A stretch of 64,000 bases of DNA from the NCBI GenBank assembly GCA_008921705.1, contig VFFE01007215.1, forward strand, positions 4,523,959 through 4,587,958. Direction: 5' to 3'. Source of the DNA: Burhinus oedicnemus (taxonomy: Eukaryota; Chordata; Aves; Charadriiformes; Burhinidae). The notes beneath the pieces are model-generated. The model saw only the letters and a list, made by a program, of their open reading frames with translations, was not told where the DNA came from and searched no databases. Below, piece by piece: positions 11,941-23,160 of the stretch. The number at the start of each line of letters is the position of its first letter. Position 1 is the stretch's first letter. The position numbers and the translations under genes were made by a program.

Positions 11941-14498
11941 TTTTGCTGGGTTTTTTAGAATGCTTTTGGAAGTGCTTTGCTAACTCCATTCAGAAGCACT
12001 TCTAAGACGGCACGAAGTGACTATCCTGGCAAGATCATTTCCAAGCCTCAAAGCTCTTGCTAAGTATTCAGCGTGAGGATAAAGTAATGACTGAAATGAT
12101 TATGATTTGATCACCTCTAGCTATATTTTTAAGGGTTACACAGTGATTTAGCAGAAGCGTTCCCATTCTGCTAAGAAACACTTAAAACATTTGCTTGGTG
12201 TGTAGGCAAGTGACCTCCAGGACTCATCTGAGGACAAGGCAAGGCACAAAATCTAAGCCACAGCAGGAGGGAGCTGACAAGCCAGGGGTGTACATGCTTA
12301 AATAAGTTTCGCTTATTAAAAGAAAAGTGTAAGCTTCTTTTCTGCGAAATGTACTGCAGAGAGAGAGTCCTATGATTACATGGTGTGCCAGTGTACCCTA
12401 ATCTCCATGAGCAAAAGGAAATAGGTCAGCAGAACAATTAGGCCCAAAGTGGTGTGTAGCCTCCTCAGCTTGAATTCCTCAGGTGACACCTGCAGATTAC
12501 TTGAGCTTTAGGCACAGATAATACAGGCTGTTGCTGCTGTATAAAGAAAAGTAGATCTGAGGTACTCCCCAACAAAATTTCAAGCAAGTATCTGCCAGTT
12601 TGTTGCATCACATTGACCCTGACGTTCTTGACTGTTGCTCACATAAGTAAACAACTTGCTCTATCTTTTCTTACTACCCACAGCCATGGGCAATGAAACA
12701 TAAAAGGTGTACTTATGGAGGTATTTATTTGGTCTTCATCTCAGATGAAGTAACAAATACTTGAATTTTATTACACCTGCTTCTAATACTGAAAGGAAGT
12801 AACATATACAGTTTCTAATAGACAAGGATGAAGTCACCAGATTTTCATGTGTTGAAGGTATGACAGTTGAGAAACCACAGGAAGGCACAGGAGTGCAAAT
12901 ATAGAGTGATGACATGAAAGCAGCAAATAATGAGAGGAGCAAGCTAGCAGACGGAGGAAAAACAGACTGTTCAATAGCTAAAGACTAGCTAAGATATGAT
13001 AATTTGAGTGGGGAAGAAGCCTTTGATGATCTCTTATTTAAAAAAAAAGGCTGCATATGGCAAAAGCTGATGAGAAAAGAAGATGGGAAAAGGAAATTTT
13101 AAGAGTTCTATTTAAATTTTTTTTGTCTTTTATATATATATATATAAGCCTCATATTTTAAAATGCAAAACCTGCTGATATGGTATTTATGATAACTGAA
13201 GGTCCCTATCCCTGATAGCCTTAAGATAAGAACGCAACTATATTTAGTTGGATCTATCTTTTATTAAGCAAATAGCCCAGAAGAAATGTTCATGCCTTCT
13301 AGACTGCCTCTCCTGCTTAAGGAAGAATATTAAATATTTTAGTGACTTTTGTTCCACTGAAAGTGTTCATGGTTGCTGTCAAATGGATCTTCATATAGAA
13401 GCACTGAGTCCATTGAGGCTGATGAGCATACTAGATGCCTGTCAGTCAGGCTAAAATGAAAAAAGCCATTGTGCTCCTATAAAGGGTATGGCAGATTAAA
13501 CAAGAAAAGCTATTCACCAAGGTAGAGCTTGACAAGGCCTTTGTAGACAATGAGTCAGGTTTTGGAGGGTTAAGTACTCCCAGTTGCACTAGGAGAACAA
13601 AGTCCATTTTTCTTCTCAGAATTAGTTTCTGATTTAGTGAGCTAATAATCATGCTCCTAAAAGGTCCAGCTGAGAGGTGACTTGTATGTACAGAACTGAG
13701 AAGTAGCACACACCCCATTCAGGTTGACGACTGTGACTGCAGTAAAGGATCAGTCAGGCCCCGAAGACTGGATCTGCACAGAAGAAGGAGATAGTTAGGG
13801 TTAGCACCTGCCCTATTGATATATTGTTGTTAGAGACAATTTAAAATGTTTTTAAAATATGGAGAAGTAAAGGAAAACTAGGTCTGAAATAATAATGAAA
13901 AGAAATAACGTGTGAGCACAGAAGTCGAGTGGGATCATCAGAGTAAATGAAGACCAACCAGAAATTTCTTTTAGAAGCTGTCACTTCAGGATGTCTTTAC
14001 ACCCCCCAAAGACAAAGTGAAGTCCACCTGCTTAATTACCTTTTACGATCTGGATGCAAACCACTACCAATCCTTGCCTATTTGACCTAGCACTTTCATT
14101 TCTCACATTTAATCAGACAATACGTCACAATCGGTTTTTTAGTATCACCAAATCTTCAAACTCCTTGGCCATGAAAGGCAAGAGAAATGTTTGCTGCCAC
14201 CCAGAAAGCCTTCCCTACCTTGCCGAATTAGTCCCTCTGTTAATTGCGAAGAGGCAGAAGGTTGCAGAAGTTAACTACTAATGCTTTCTCAGTCCATTTA
14301 ATCAGGAAAGGGTCATATTACAGCTGAAATAAGATGTTCTCATTAAGGCAGTGAATTTCAGACTAAGATTAAATTCTTGATCCAGGCATAGATTTGTCAC
14401 AGAGGGCAAATCAATTAAAATTTCTGTTACCCACCAGTACATGGGATAATTATTTGTTCTCCAGACCTTTCTGTATTTGCCAATTAACCCATGTTTAT
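11941..14498. other. Non-genic unique DNA
   Basis: No gene or repeat family is recognised. The interval includes a (TA)8 microsatellite at 13131-13146 and small unsupported frames (12736-12942, 13248-13454, 13446-13718, 14054-14281). Confidence 0.5.
13131..13146. repeat. (TA)8 microsatellite
   Basis: Sixteen bases of uninterrupted TA follow a T-rich run at about 13117-13124. Confidence 0.85.
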
Positions 14499-14575
14499 TT
14501 AGACTGCAAGTTCTTGAGGAGAATGTCTGCGCTTATCCTGCACACATCTATGATATTGGGGCCTTAATGTGATAT
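14499..14575 (+). mobile_element. Ancient L2/L3-type LINE 3' end remnant
   Basis: The order TTTAGACTGCAAGTTCTTGA, GGAGAATGTCTGCG, and then TTGGGGCCTTAATG parallels the tail shared by old L2/L3/CR1-type LINEs of amniotes (GATTGTAAGCTCTTTGGGGCAGGGACTGT... AATGGGGCC). The order of blocks matches while the sequence is much diverged, pointing to an old insertion. I assign the family from memory of the consensus. Confidence 0.4.
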
Positions 14576-15050
14576 GTGCCAGACAGCTACGGAAAATTTC
14601 AGCAAAATAAGTGTCATCAGCTATTCCTATTTTTATTTATAAGACCCAAAGAACAAAATTTAGCATAATTATAGGAAAGAGCAAGACTATTGAACATAAC
14701 TAGAAATAAAGGTAATATTCTACTGATGGCTGATATTGATGCTCTAGATTATAATTGTAACTATAATTGACAGTGCATGAAACGAACAAAAACCAATTCA
14801 TTTTTAATCTGTTTCTTGTTAATTTGTTAAACTACTTTATAAAACCGGATTTCATCATTGAATTACACCAGGAAAAGGATAATGGCAAGATAAAAAGAAA
14901 AATACAGTCTCCACTTTGAGTTCAATAATCTGACATCATCTGAGTAGCAAAAACCTGGAAATGTTTTTAAGGGTGTTACAGAACTAATGAATGAGCCTAG
15001 TAGAGAAGGCAAAATCTTTCACTGCAGATCCAAATTCTGTGTCAAAGCCA
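14576..15050. other. AT-rich non-genic DNA
   Basis: No reading frame, repeat family or RNA gene that I can support. Confidence 0.5.
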
Positions 15051-15310
15051 AAAGAAGGTAGATTCTCCTAATCAAAGTTACAAATTGACCTAATTAATTT
15101 TATAATTAACTTTGATAATTGAAAGGAAAAAGGGTGACCTTCACTGAGTTTGTTCCATGTTTAGTTTCAGACTATAAGAAAATTCATTCCTGCTAATAAG
15201 GCCACTACTCCCAAATGTTGATGGGATAAAGTGGAAATTAATTAGCACATGCAAATGAAGACTACAGTTATTATATTGTACCATAGTTCCTAATTAATTC
15301 TTCCAAAACA
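15051..15310. promoter_or_regulatory. Candidate AT-rich enhancer-like block
   Basis: A 10-bp perfect inverted repeat, ATCAAAGTTA at 15071-15080 and TAACTTTGAT at 15107-15116, carries a TCF/LEF-type ATCAAAG word in each arm. The 26-bp loop contains TAATTAATT. Downstream lie a nuclear-receptor half-site word TGACCTT near 15136, a second TAATTA near 15240, an octamer ATGCAAAT at 15249-15256, and another TAATTAATT near 15292. There is no coding frame and no repeat family. Dense homeodomain, POU and TCF words suggest a developmental enhancer, but this is inferred from sequence only. Confidence 0.3.
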
Positions 15311-16925
15311 TAGAGCTGTTTTTATATTAAATTGTGAGGATACTATGTCTTAGTCTTGTACAAACATTAGACTTTTATGAGAAAACCTATCTAAATAAAC
15401 AAGCTTTCTAATAATAAGATTAGTATTTACTTAGACTACATCTTTAAAGCAAACAATTCCCTAACTGTTTTGGTCAATGATTCTAGTTGGAGTAAATTTT
15501 GCAGTACTTAGTCCCTTAAGATTTAGATCACCTCCCCTCAAGTTGAAAAGTAAAAAAAGCTGATTCATTTGATTTAGGATTGAGTAAAATAACAAAATTT
15601 CATCAAATCTACAGAGCAATGATCTTCTACATCTGCATACAAATCACTGCCTACCACCTGGTGGGGCAAATGACCTGGAATAAGTTTTAAACTATCTTGT
15701 ATTTCAGTGCCACCAGCTTGAATGACTTCCTGAAAAGCCTTTGAAGATCAAGTCTTGTGCTGGAACCCAGGATGGTGTCTCGCATAGGCTGTCCACAAAC
15801 TTCTGGGAATGAAGAGAGTCATCTCCCTCCCTGTCTCACTGCAGTTTGACACTTTTATGGGTAAGGGGCAAAGAAAACCTCAGCTGCTCTAGCAAACACT
15901 TCACACTCATCCAAAAACTTGACTAAGAGGTTTGTAAAACATGTCATCATAGTGTTTTTGAATTAGCAAGTGGCAGAGTGCTCCTAAAATGGGCTTGAGG
16001 AGATTACCTCACTGAGGAAGGGGCAGGAAAGTGGTGTGCTCCCCTTAACTGCACCTAACCCATGGAGTTTCTAAAGAAATATTCAGTGCAGGATCCAACT
16101 GGTATAAAAGTAGCAGAATAACCATAATACTTGCCCACATCCACAACATTTTAGCTTGAAACTAATAACTGGTTTTTAAAGATATCTTTGAGAGGAACAA
16201 AGCTGGGGGAAGAGTGGAAATGGAGCACTGGAAATACTCTGAGTTCATATAATTGTCTTTTTTAAAAAACAAAAAAAATGTTTTTTTTTCTTGGTTGCAG
16301 TGTAATGCCTTTTGCCTGTGTTAGAATGAAATTGCAGTCCAGGGATGAAAGAGCAATAACAAAGCATTGCAAGTCTGCTAAAAGTGGCTGAAACTTTGTA
16401 TTCTTTATACTTGTATTTTAAACTGGCAGAATTGAACTGCAAACATGGGGTGTTCAGATCTAGGTAAAGATAGTCCTGCTTGGACAGAAACTGCCAGCAC
16501 AATACAAGTCTTCAGTAGGAATGGCCTGCTAACATCTGCTGACCCACATGTAGATTTATCCATTAATTGACCTTCATTCACATATGTCCACTTCAGATGT
16601 CATTTCCCCAAATTCTTTCTTAAAATCTGCAATCAAATTTGAAGATACATGCCTCGGTGAGAGAAAACACTGCCATCCTTGCGAACACCACAAGCAACTG
16701 TGCTCAGAGGACCTGATGCTCAAGCTCCACTCCCTGATGGGGCTCTGCGGTGCACCTACCAAGAAGCAACAAGGTGGGAAGGGATAGAGGAATCGCTCCA
16801 TGTAAATGGTTCTGCCCTGATTTCCTTTCTCTCCTACAGGCATCAGATAGGAGAACCAGAAAGTGACGGTTTATAGTTGATCAGCTAAAAAAAGAAGTCA
16901 GATTTTTAAAAAAATCTCTGCAACT
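15311..16925. other. Non-genic DNA, unsupported short ORFs
   Basis: Frames at 16584-16787 and 16679-16876 (plus) and 16574-16843 (minus) overlap on a GC-richer patch. The 67-residue plus frame is rich in Cys and His, but it shows no regular zinc-finger spacing and no splice or promoter context. I cannot call it a gene. Confidence 0.4.
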
Positions 16926-16990
16926 TGCCCTGACTTACCTGTCTCACAGTAAATCAGGGCAGGCAGTAAATGCAGGCCGCACTGTGAGAC
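16926..16990. repeat. Two overlapping inverted repeats
   Basis: Arm TGCCCTGACTTAC (16926-16938) pairs with GTAAATCAGGGCA (16949-16961) with 12 of 13 positions complementary and a 10-nt loop. Arm GTCTCACAGT (16941-16950) pairs perfectly over 10 bp with ACTGTGAGAC (16981-16990). The second hairpin uses the loop of the first, so the two form either alternative or pseudoknot-like structures if transcribed. An imperfect direct repeat CAGTAAAT...CAGTAAAT also lies inside. Confidence 0.6.
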
Positions 16991-17223
16991 TAACACTTTA
17001 ATGATCATCTAAGGCTATCTCCTTCTGAAGTAAAAAAAGCTCTTCTGCTCCCGATACCTTAATAAAAAGAATTAAAAATTGTATAGCTCATTTGTCCACA
17101 TTCCTTGAAAGCCATTTAAGTACTGTAAAATGGATGCCCGTATTTTTATGCATCAAGGACAGTCTCATGCATTGGAATTGATCCTAGAACAGAACAAGAA
17201 AAAAACCCAAGTGTTTTGCTTTA

Positions 17224-17400
17224 GGGACCGTAATGGTTTAACCCTAGCTGGGAACTAAGCACCACACAGCCAGTCGCTCACTCTTCCCACCCAGCAGGAT
17301 TGAGGGAAGAGAATTGGAAGTGTGAAAGTGAGAAAACTTGTGGGTTGAGATAATTACTATGAAGAAAATTAACTATTCCAGCAAAAACCAGCACAGGGAC
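17224..17400. repeat. 5-bp target-site duplication flanking the LTR
   Basis: GGGAC occurs at 17224-17228 and again at 17396-17400, exactly bordering the LTR. A 5-bp duplication is the size normally made by class III (ERVL-type) integrases. It also fixes the ends of the insertion. Confidence 0.6.
17229..17395 (-). mobile_element. Solo LTR of an avian endogenous retrovirus, internally deleted
   Basis: On the minus strand the element opens TGTGCTGGTTTTTGCTGGAA, followed by ATTTTCTTCATAGTA, and closes with words including CTTAGTTCCCAGCTAGGG and TTAAACCATTACG. I recognise these as the two ends of an LTR widespread in neoavian genomes, whose full form is several hundred bp. Only 167 bp remain: the start-proximal and end-proximal parts abut at about 17350. 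There is no internal gag/pol/env sequence, so this is a solo LTR that has also lost its middle. The terminal CA has decayed to CG. The family name is uncertain. Confidence 0.7.
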
Positions 17401-19025
17401 ATATTGGGGCAGATGTAGGCAACATGTAATGATGGCCACTAGAAATTTTACATTCTTGTTTTCAAATAAGAATAAAAGCAGGCAAAATTCCCTTGACCCT
17501 GAAGTACTGCACTCATCTCTCCTCCTCTGTAATTCACAGTTAGTGTGGGACAATTGCGGGGGCCTGGGGGGGTTGGTGTTAATTATTTTGGGTTTTGTTA
17601 TTATTGAAGCGTTGTTAGGACACACTTTGGATGCTCTTAAAAAGAAACAAGGCAACCCTTTGTGCTGAAGAGCCTCTTGGGGTCCTTGGTTTCAGCACAG
17701 AGGGAATTCTGTGGCCAATGCTGTAAGCCCCAGCAAGTTCTTGAACCAAGCACCATCTACAAACTAGGTGTTTATCTGTCTCTCTAGGCTTACTGTCACA
17801 TGTAGTATTTTGAAAAACCCTGGCCTTCAGGAAGCTCCTCCTACCCGTGCACCTGCTACAGCATGCAACAGACAACTGCAACTCCAACCACTTGTACTGG
17901 ATGGTCACACTATTTTATTTCTATGAGGTATGAACATGGCAGTTATAGGGACAGAGTCACCAAGAGTTGGGATGAATGAACTGGGGGCTAGGGGAGGCAA
18001 TTCAAGGTGTTATGTAAGGAAAAGTCTTTAACGCTTGTATTAGTGAATCTAATGCTTCAGAAATGTGAATAAGAATAAACAAGCAGCTACAGAGCATCTG
18101 CCAAAGCTGCAGCCTACTGTACTAAAAAGCAGAAGAGATTTGAGGTATGAACTTCCTATATTTATTTCAGCTCTGTGTTGCATCCGTATCCATAAATATA
18201 GTATCATATATACAATAGCACTGCTGACTACATCACACCTGATCAGTCATACAAGAACACAAAAAAAGGGTGCTACTCAGAGCAAGCAGTACATCAGAGT
18301 CCCTAACTGGAAAAATCAAACTCACATTATATTTCAGCTTGCATCATCTCTATTTAGTCTCTTTCTAACATCTGTAATTGCTACTGATTTTTATTATTGA
18401 TATTTTACATCATATTAATTCTAAAGCACTTGTATAATCCAACCTTGTTTTTTGGCATGACAGAAGAGTTATAGTTCTGTTCAAGTCTCTTGTGCAAAAC
18501 CAGGCAGTGATAACTGCACATCCAGCGTGTAAATAGTTATCAACAGTATACAGTTTCACCTGGTATTCATGAAGTCATTTGTTTTTAATTATTGAGCCAA
18601 AACCCATAGAATATGTTTCATACAAAATTAGGGGTACCCTATTTTCATTTGCCAAAGCTGTGAACAGTTGTTACTTGAAACACACGATACTATATACATT
18701 GGCTTACCTGAAAGGTGGAGAGCAGTTTCAGCTCTCACATTAAACTGACTAGAATAAGAGAAGCTAGGACTTTACTGGTTTAAATCCTTCTCAAATCACA
18801 AAACTGGTAGCTTGTGTACTCTATCAGCTGAATTATATTCACATCGCCTCAATGTCATTCAACTGGGTAACTTTGTCCCAGCTAGTAATACCCAGGGAGT
18901 TGAAAGTTAGGTTTTATTCTTAGATTGCATAATAGTATTTCAGTTTTCTACAACAACGAGTTTCATACAAAGACCTCAAAGTCTGCGAACAACCTTTTAG
19001 GTAGATAAATACAACTGTATCTATA
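17401..19025. other. Non-genic DNA
   Basis: No gene or retroelement is recognised. The minus-strand frame at 17278-17655 runs into the LTR and is not a gene. The plus-strand frame at 18065-18400 (111 codons) has no domain and no CpG or promoter context. Confidence 0.5.
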
Positions 19026-19090
19026 AAGTAGAGGCTCAGAGAGATTTGCTCAACACATCGGGAAAACTCGCCCATGATCACATAGAATGT
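19026..19090 (+). mobile_element. MIR/L2-like ancient repeat remnant
   Basis: AAGTAGAGGCTCAGAGAGAT is followed by a stretch resembling TTGCCCAAGGTCACACAG (here CTCGCCCATGATCACATAG). This is the best-known conserved core of MIR/L2-type repeats (GAGGCTCAGAGAGGTTAAGTAACTTG...). The copy is diverged and truncated at both sides, as expected for an ancient amniote element. Confidence 0.5.
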
Positions 19091-19190
19091 TTTTTATCAT
19101 TACGATGGCCAGCTGGAACAGAGCACCTTTATAGCGAGACATAAACCACAGAGGTTTTACTATTTCCTGAGAGTGTAACCAAACATATCC

Positions 19191-19202
19191 TTTTTTTTTT
19201 TT
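19191..19202. repeat. Poly-T run (T12)
   Basis: A homopolymer followed by a CTTTTCTTTC pyrimidine tail. It is not clearly attached to a retroelement. Confidence 0.8.
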
Positions 19203-19800
19203 CTTTTCTTTCACATCCTGCGAACCAATTACAATACCCACACTCAAAATTCATTACACTTCCTTTAATTCTCTAGCACAAGGGTCACAGACAAAAGCTG
19301 TATCACATCTGGTACTACTGTGTCAAGAACCTCTGCTATTTTCTTGGTTAGACTACTCAGGGAATTATCTTGGCTTGTGCTATAGAAATTTAGAATTATT
19401 CTCTAGCTTTTTTTAAAATACTTTAAAATGATCTACCTACAGCCAACAGCTGGTTCCCAATGTGACTGCCAGTTTCAATGAAGAATCTTTTCAACAGCCT
19501 GCGGTATATATATCTGGTATCGCTACATCCAGTTTTACTGAAGCAAATGCAATATTTTTAAGACATATGTCTGTTCATCACTGGAGGCTCATGTAATGAG
19601 AAAAAGGAAAGTACAGTGCATCCTACCCCATGCACAACAGCAATAGCTATCCTACGAAGAATCTGGAGACCTGTTCTTTACTTCAATTTATAGTATATTT
19701 TAGCTCTTCCTCGGTTGCCTTTAAAAGAAAAGTTAAAACTTCATGACCCAATTGCCAAAAGTAGTAAGAAACTTCCCAAGTCACAAAAACCAGCCTTTGA

Positions 19801-20252
19801 AAACTGAATGCCCTGCTCCTTTCAGTGACTCCTTCCCAAAACACTTGGCAAGCCCACTCACTTCAGACATCATCTGATGGCCAGCCCAGGATCCAGGAGC
19901 AGAGCACAGACTTCTGGCCCTCACACTCATGGCTGGCCAGGAGCTGTCTGCAGCCTGTCTCCGGTCCAGTGGCAGAGGAAGGAGGCAGAATCACTCTGAC
20001 TTACTTTACTGGCAGAGTAATAAGTCACAGACTAAGATGCTTGCTAGCAAGACCCCAAACAAGAGAAAATTCAAGAGAGTTTAATGCCACTTTGTTTGCT
20101 TTCTACCAGTGTTTTTAGTTTTTATCAATTAGTCATTCTCAAAAAGAAATTATGATAGTCCAGCTTCTAGCTGAATTCCTAATTTACATATCCTAGAAAT
20201 AAATTTGATTTTCTCATTTATTTGTTGTGAAACTCAAAAAAAAAAAAAAAAA
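19801..20252 (+). pseudogene. Possible processed retrocopy 3' end (AATAAA plus poly-A)
   Basis: An AATAAA signal at 20198-20203 lies 32 bp before a pure A17 run at 20236-20252. This is the spacing expected of a polyadenylated transcript copied back into the genome. A 97-codon frame at 19825-20118 lies just upstream, but it matches nothing I recognise. I see no target-site duplication and cannot name a parent gene. The alternative is coincidence of a common hexamer with a simple A-run. The left limit given is arbitrary. Confidence 0.2.
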
Positions 20253-21000
20253 TAGAGTTCACAGACCTCCGGGGACCTAAGGCTCATGTGTTTTGTAGGG
20301 ACATAACTCCAGGGTGTAATATAGAACCAAGGAGAGCCCCACATCACCCACATGTGTGATACTGCCCGAAGCTCTGGCCCCTCATGGTGGGAAGGGTGAC
20401 AACCAAACAAGGAGGGCTGTTCTCCAGTTTTACTGCCTGGCTTGGACCATGAGTACTGGAAGTACTGCAGGAGACCTTCAGCTTGAGAGAAGCACTAGGA
20501 AAGACAGAGGATTATTTCTTCCAGATCAGGGCATGCATGTCCACCCACCCAGCTGCAAACCTACCTGCCAGCATGGGCATTTATTATCACCCTCTATTAC
20601 ACAGTGTAGATGTGCCCAGGGACTCACAGAAGCTTTCTGAACCACAGAATGCTGACCTGTAGCTTTTCTTTTCTGTACTTCTTTCCTCACTCAGGCTGAC
20701 ATAGAATATCCCATCTCTCTCTTAAGTTAAGTAACATGAGTTCACCACCCTTCAGGGTGTATCTGCTCAGAGATTGCCCTACAGTAAGGAATAGCCACAA
20801 CACCAGTACAAGCAGATCAGTCAGCCTCTGAGGTTTCATTTTTTTCCTGAAGATAAAGGCACTTGGGACATGTGGGAGGCAAAAAATTCCTGGGCCTTGC
20901 CATCTAGAAACATGTTTCAGGAGGATCTTTTTGCATGATGTTATTTACTTTACTATCTCAGTCTAGCAAGGAGATAACTTGGCCAACTGTGCTCTGTTCC
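20253..21000. other. Non-genic DNA
   Basis: The frame at 20356-20640 (94 codons) lies in a GC-richer patch and has no recognisable feature. No repeat family is seen. Confidence 0.45.
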
Positions 21001-21270
21001 TGTTGACAGGGACTCGTGATGTTGTTATTGATTTATGTGATTACAGGGATTATCTCTGAGGGAGCCAATTACTCCGGCATTCATCTGAGGGGTTGCTGCA
21101 GAACTGGGTATGACTTCCGAGTTCAAAATTATGCTGGTCAATGCCTTAAAATAATGTTATAGAAATTATTTGATTGCACTAGTTAATTAACAGTTGGAAA
21201 TGACTGGGTAATCAGAATTAATGAAAACAGGAAGCCGACTCTTTTATGCATCACACAAGAGTGAGAAATA
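21001..21270. promoter_or_regulatory. Weak candidate conserved non-coding block
   Basis: The block is repeat-free and has a homeodomain-rich composition: TTATTGATTTATG near 21023, CAATTACTCC near 21067, GTTAATTAAC near 21182, and TAATCAGAATTAATG near 21209. No coding frame explains it. It is an inference from motif density only. Confidence 0.2.
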
Positions 21271-22220
21271 AATGTTGAATGTTAAAGTTATCATTTAACT
21301 GTCCTCTTTCAACTGTATACAGAAACATAATACGGAGATCTTCTATCAATAGCCCTGTAAAAGAGAAGGAAAAGAGAAAGACAGAATGCAAACTGGTTAA
21401 AAACCACCTTTGTATGAAAGACTAACATTTTAATATTTTCAAAGACTCATTTTTCATTTTCTGACATAGCACGTAGGCGTTTCATCAACTTTCCTGAGAT
21501 TTATTTCCAAATAAACTAAAACATTCTTTAAAGAAAACCTGATTTTGGTAAATGAAAATTTTTCTAAGCATCTTGAAAACGCCAATAAATATTCCAAATA
21601 AACATGTGGGTATGTTTCAATGGAAAATATTAAGGTTCTACATCCAGCCTCTTGTAACCAAAAGGTTTAGGGTTTTTTAACCTCATCTGTTTAAGTTATG
21701 CATTAATTTGAGAAAATTGCTATGACTTTGAGAAATCATTAGAAAGTTGTTGTTATTATTATTTGATCAAAGTCAGTTTGTGATTTTCTTAATTTGAATG
21801 ATGGCAAAACATGTGTGTACTTAATCTTAAAGCATACAGAAAGTCAAGAAGATAAAAGAACATGCTTCTAGAGCGATGGCCAAAAAAAATAAACAAATAC
21901 CAGAGATTCAGAGATGGGAGCCACTGAATAGCCTTCCTTTATATGTAGGACTTGAATATTGTGCTCCTTATATTTACAGTGTTAAAAGTATATTCAGCGA
22001 TTCCTGCAAGGTTCTTGTAAAACATTGTTTCATCCAAGACTGGTTGCCTATCCCAATTAAGAGTAACAGCAGATTTGCTTACAAACTGTCCAACAGCACA
22101 AACGTATTGAAGTGGCAAGCAGGAATAGGTGCAATACATTATGAACAGGACTGCTTTCCCATCATCCTGTTAATGAACTCAAGCCAGGCCCCCATCTCAT
22201 TCTTCTAACAAGTTTCACAT
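21271..22220. other. Non-genic AT-rich DNA
   Basis: Contains a TTGATCAAAG (TCF-like) word near 21762. A 110-codon plus frame at 21876-22208 has no recognised domain. No repeat or RNA gene is seen. Confidence 0.4.
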
Positions 22221-22720
22221 TCTTGTGGCAGTGATACAACATCACAATTGTCCCATGAATACACAGTTTTTCGTTGCATTTATTTTTATAATAAGAATCA
22301 CTGTGATGCCTGAGACACAGGAGTAGGACCCACGCGACCAATACCAGCTATGCTATTGGTATCTTACTACTCTGCAGAATGTTTAATGATGTTGCAAGAA
22401 ATACACGAGTGCTTTTTTTTGTCCCCCACTGATCGGTGGTATTGGTGTCTAGTATTTACTTTAGAAGTGTGCCGTTAATTAGATTACTTGATTCAGCCTC
22501 CAAAAGAAATGAAATGCTTGGTGAGCTAATTTCGTGTCAATACCAGAATGCTTTTCTATCAGCTCTGTCGCTGTGTTCACAAGACAAAATGAATAAATAT
22601 GTGCAACCTATTTGTGCACTGACAAATGTAAAATGTCGAGCTAAGAAATGTAAAAAGCAGAGCAGAAGGCAACCAAAATATTTCCAGGGACCAGTTCAAT
22701 TCAGCAGTTTAAAATAAGCA
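22221..22720. promoter_or_regulatory. Weak candidate conserved non-coding block
   Basis: The block contains CGTTAATTAGATTACTTGATTC near 22471 (homeodomain plus bicoid-type GATTA words), several surviving CpGs in otherwise CpG-poor DNA, and a 7-bp inverted repeat ACCAATA/TATTGGT near 22337-22361. The 93-codon frame at 22436-22717 looks like a by-product. Confidence 0.2.
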
Positions 22721-22757
22721 TTTCATTTTTGAAATAAAGTGATAGTTTTGTTAAATT

Positions 22758-22790
22758 TCTTTTTTTGTTGTTTGTTTTTGGTTTTGTTTT
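22758..22790. repeat. T/G-rich simple repeat
   Basis: An imperfect (TTTG)n-like run. It is purely compositional. Confidence 0.7.
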
Positions 22791-23160
22791 CCCTATCATA
22801 AATATGTAAGCTGCATAGCACAGTTAAAAATCAGGCAGTTAAATATTACTGGATAAACCCAGCCTTCACGTCTTGTAGTCTACATCTCCCCTATCTGATT
22901 TGGTTCATGTCTCCTTCAATGAGGAAAAAAAAAGGACTCTCCCAGCTTTCCAGCCTGTGCTGTTAGGTACAAAGCATAAGATGCCCCTGAAAGTTAAAGA
23001 TCACACTTTGGATATGGTTGCATCCTATTTACAAAAGTCCAACGTGATGCCTGACACGTATCAGAACGGCAAATATCTAAGACACCAACTGTGACAACTC
23101 TTCAGTCACCAGCCATTAAGAAGAGGGATTATATAGCAAAGAGCAAAGTACTGCTGAATT

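Noticed and set aside
13795..13804. TTAGGGTTAG telomere-like repeat
   Set aside because: Fewer than two full units; expected by chance.
15654..15664. CCACCTGGTGG as a CTCF site
   Set aside because: One core position differs from the CTCF consensus and the 3' part does not fit; it may be an E-box palindrome.
16584..16787. Cys/His-rich 67-residue frame as a zinc-finger peptide
   Set aside because: Cys and His spacing fits no zinc-finger class, and it overlaps two other frames on a GC-rich patch.
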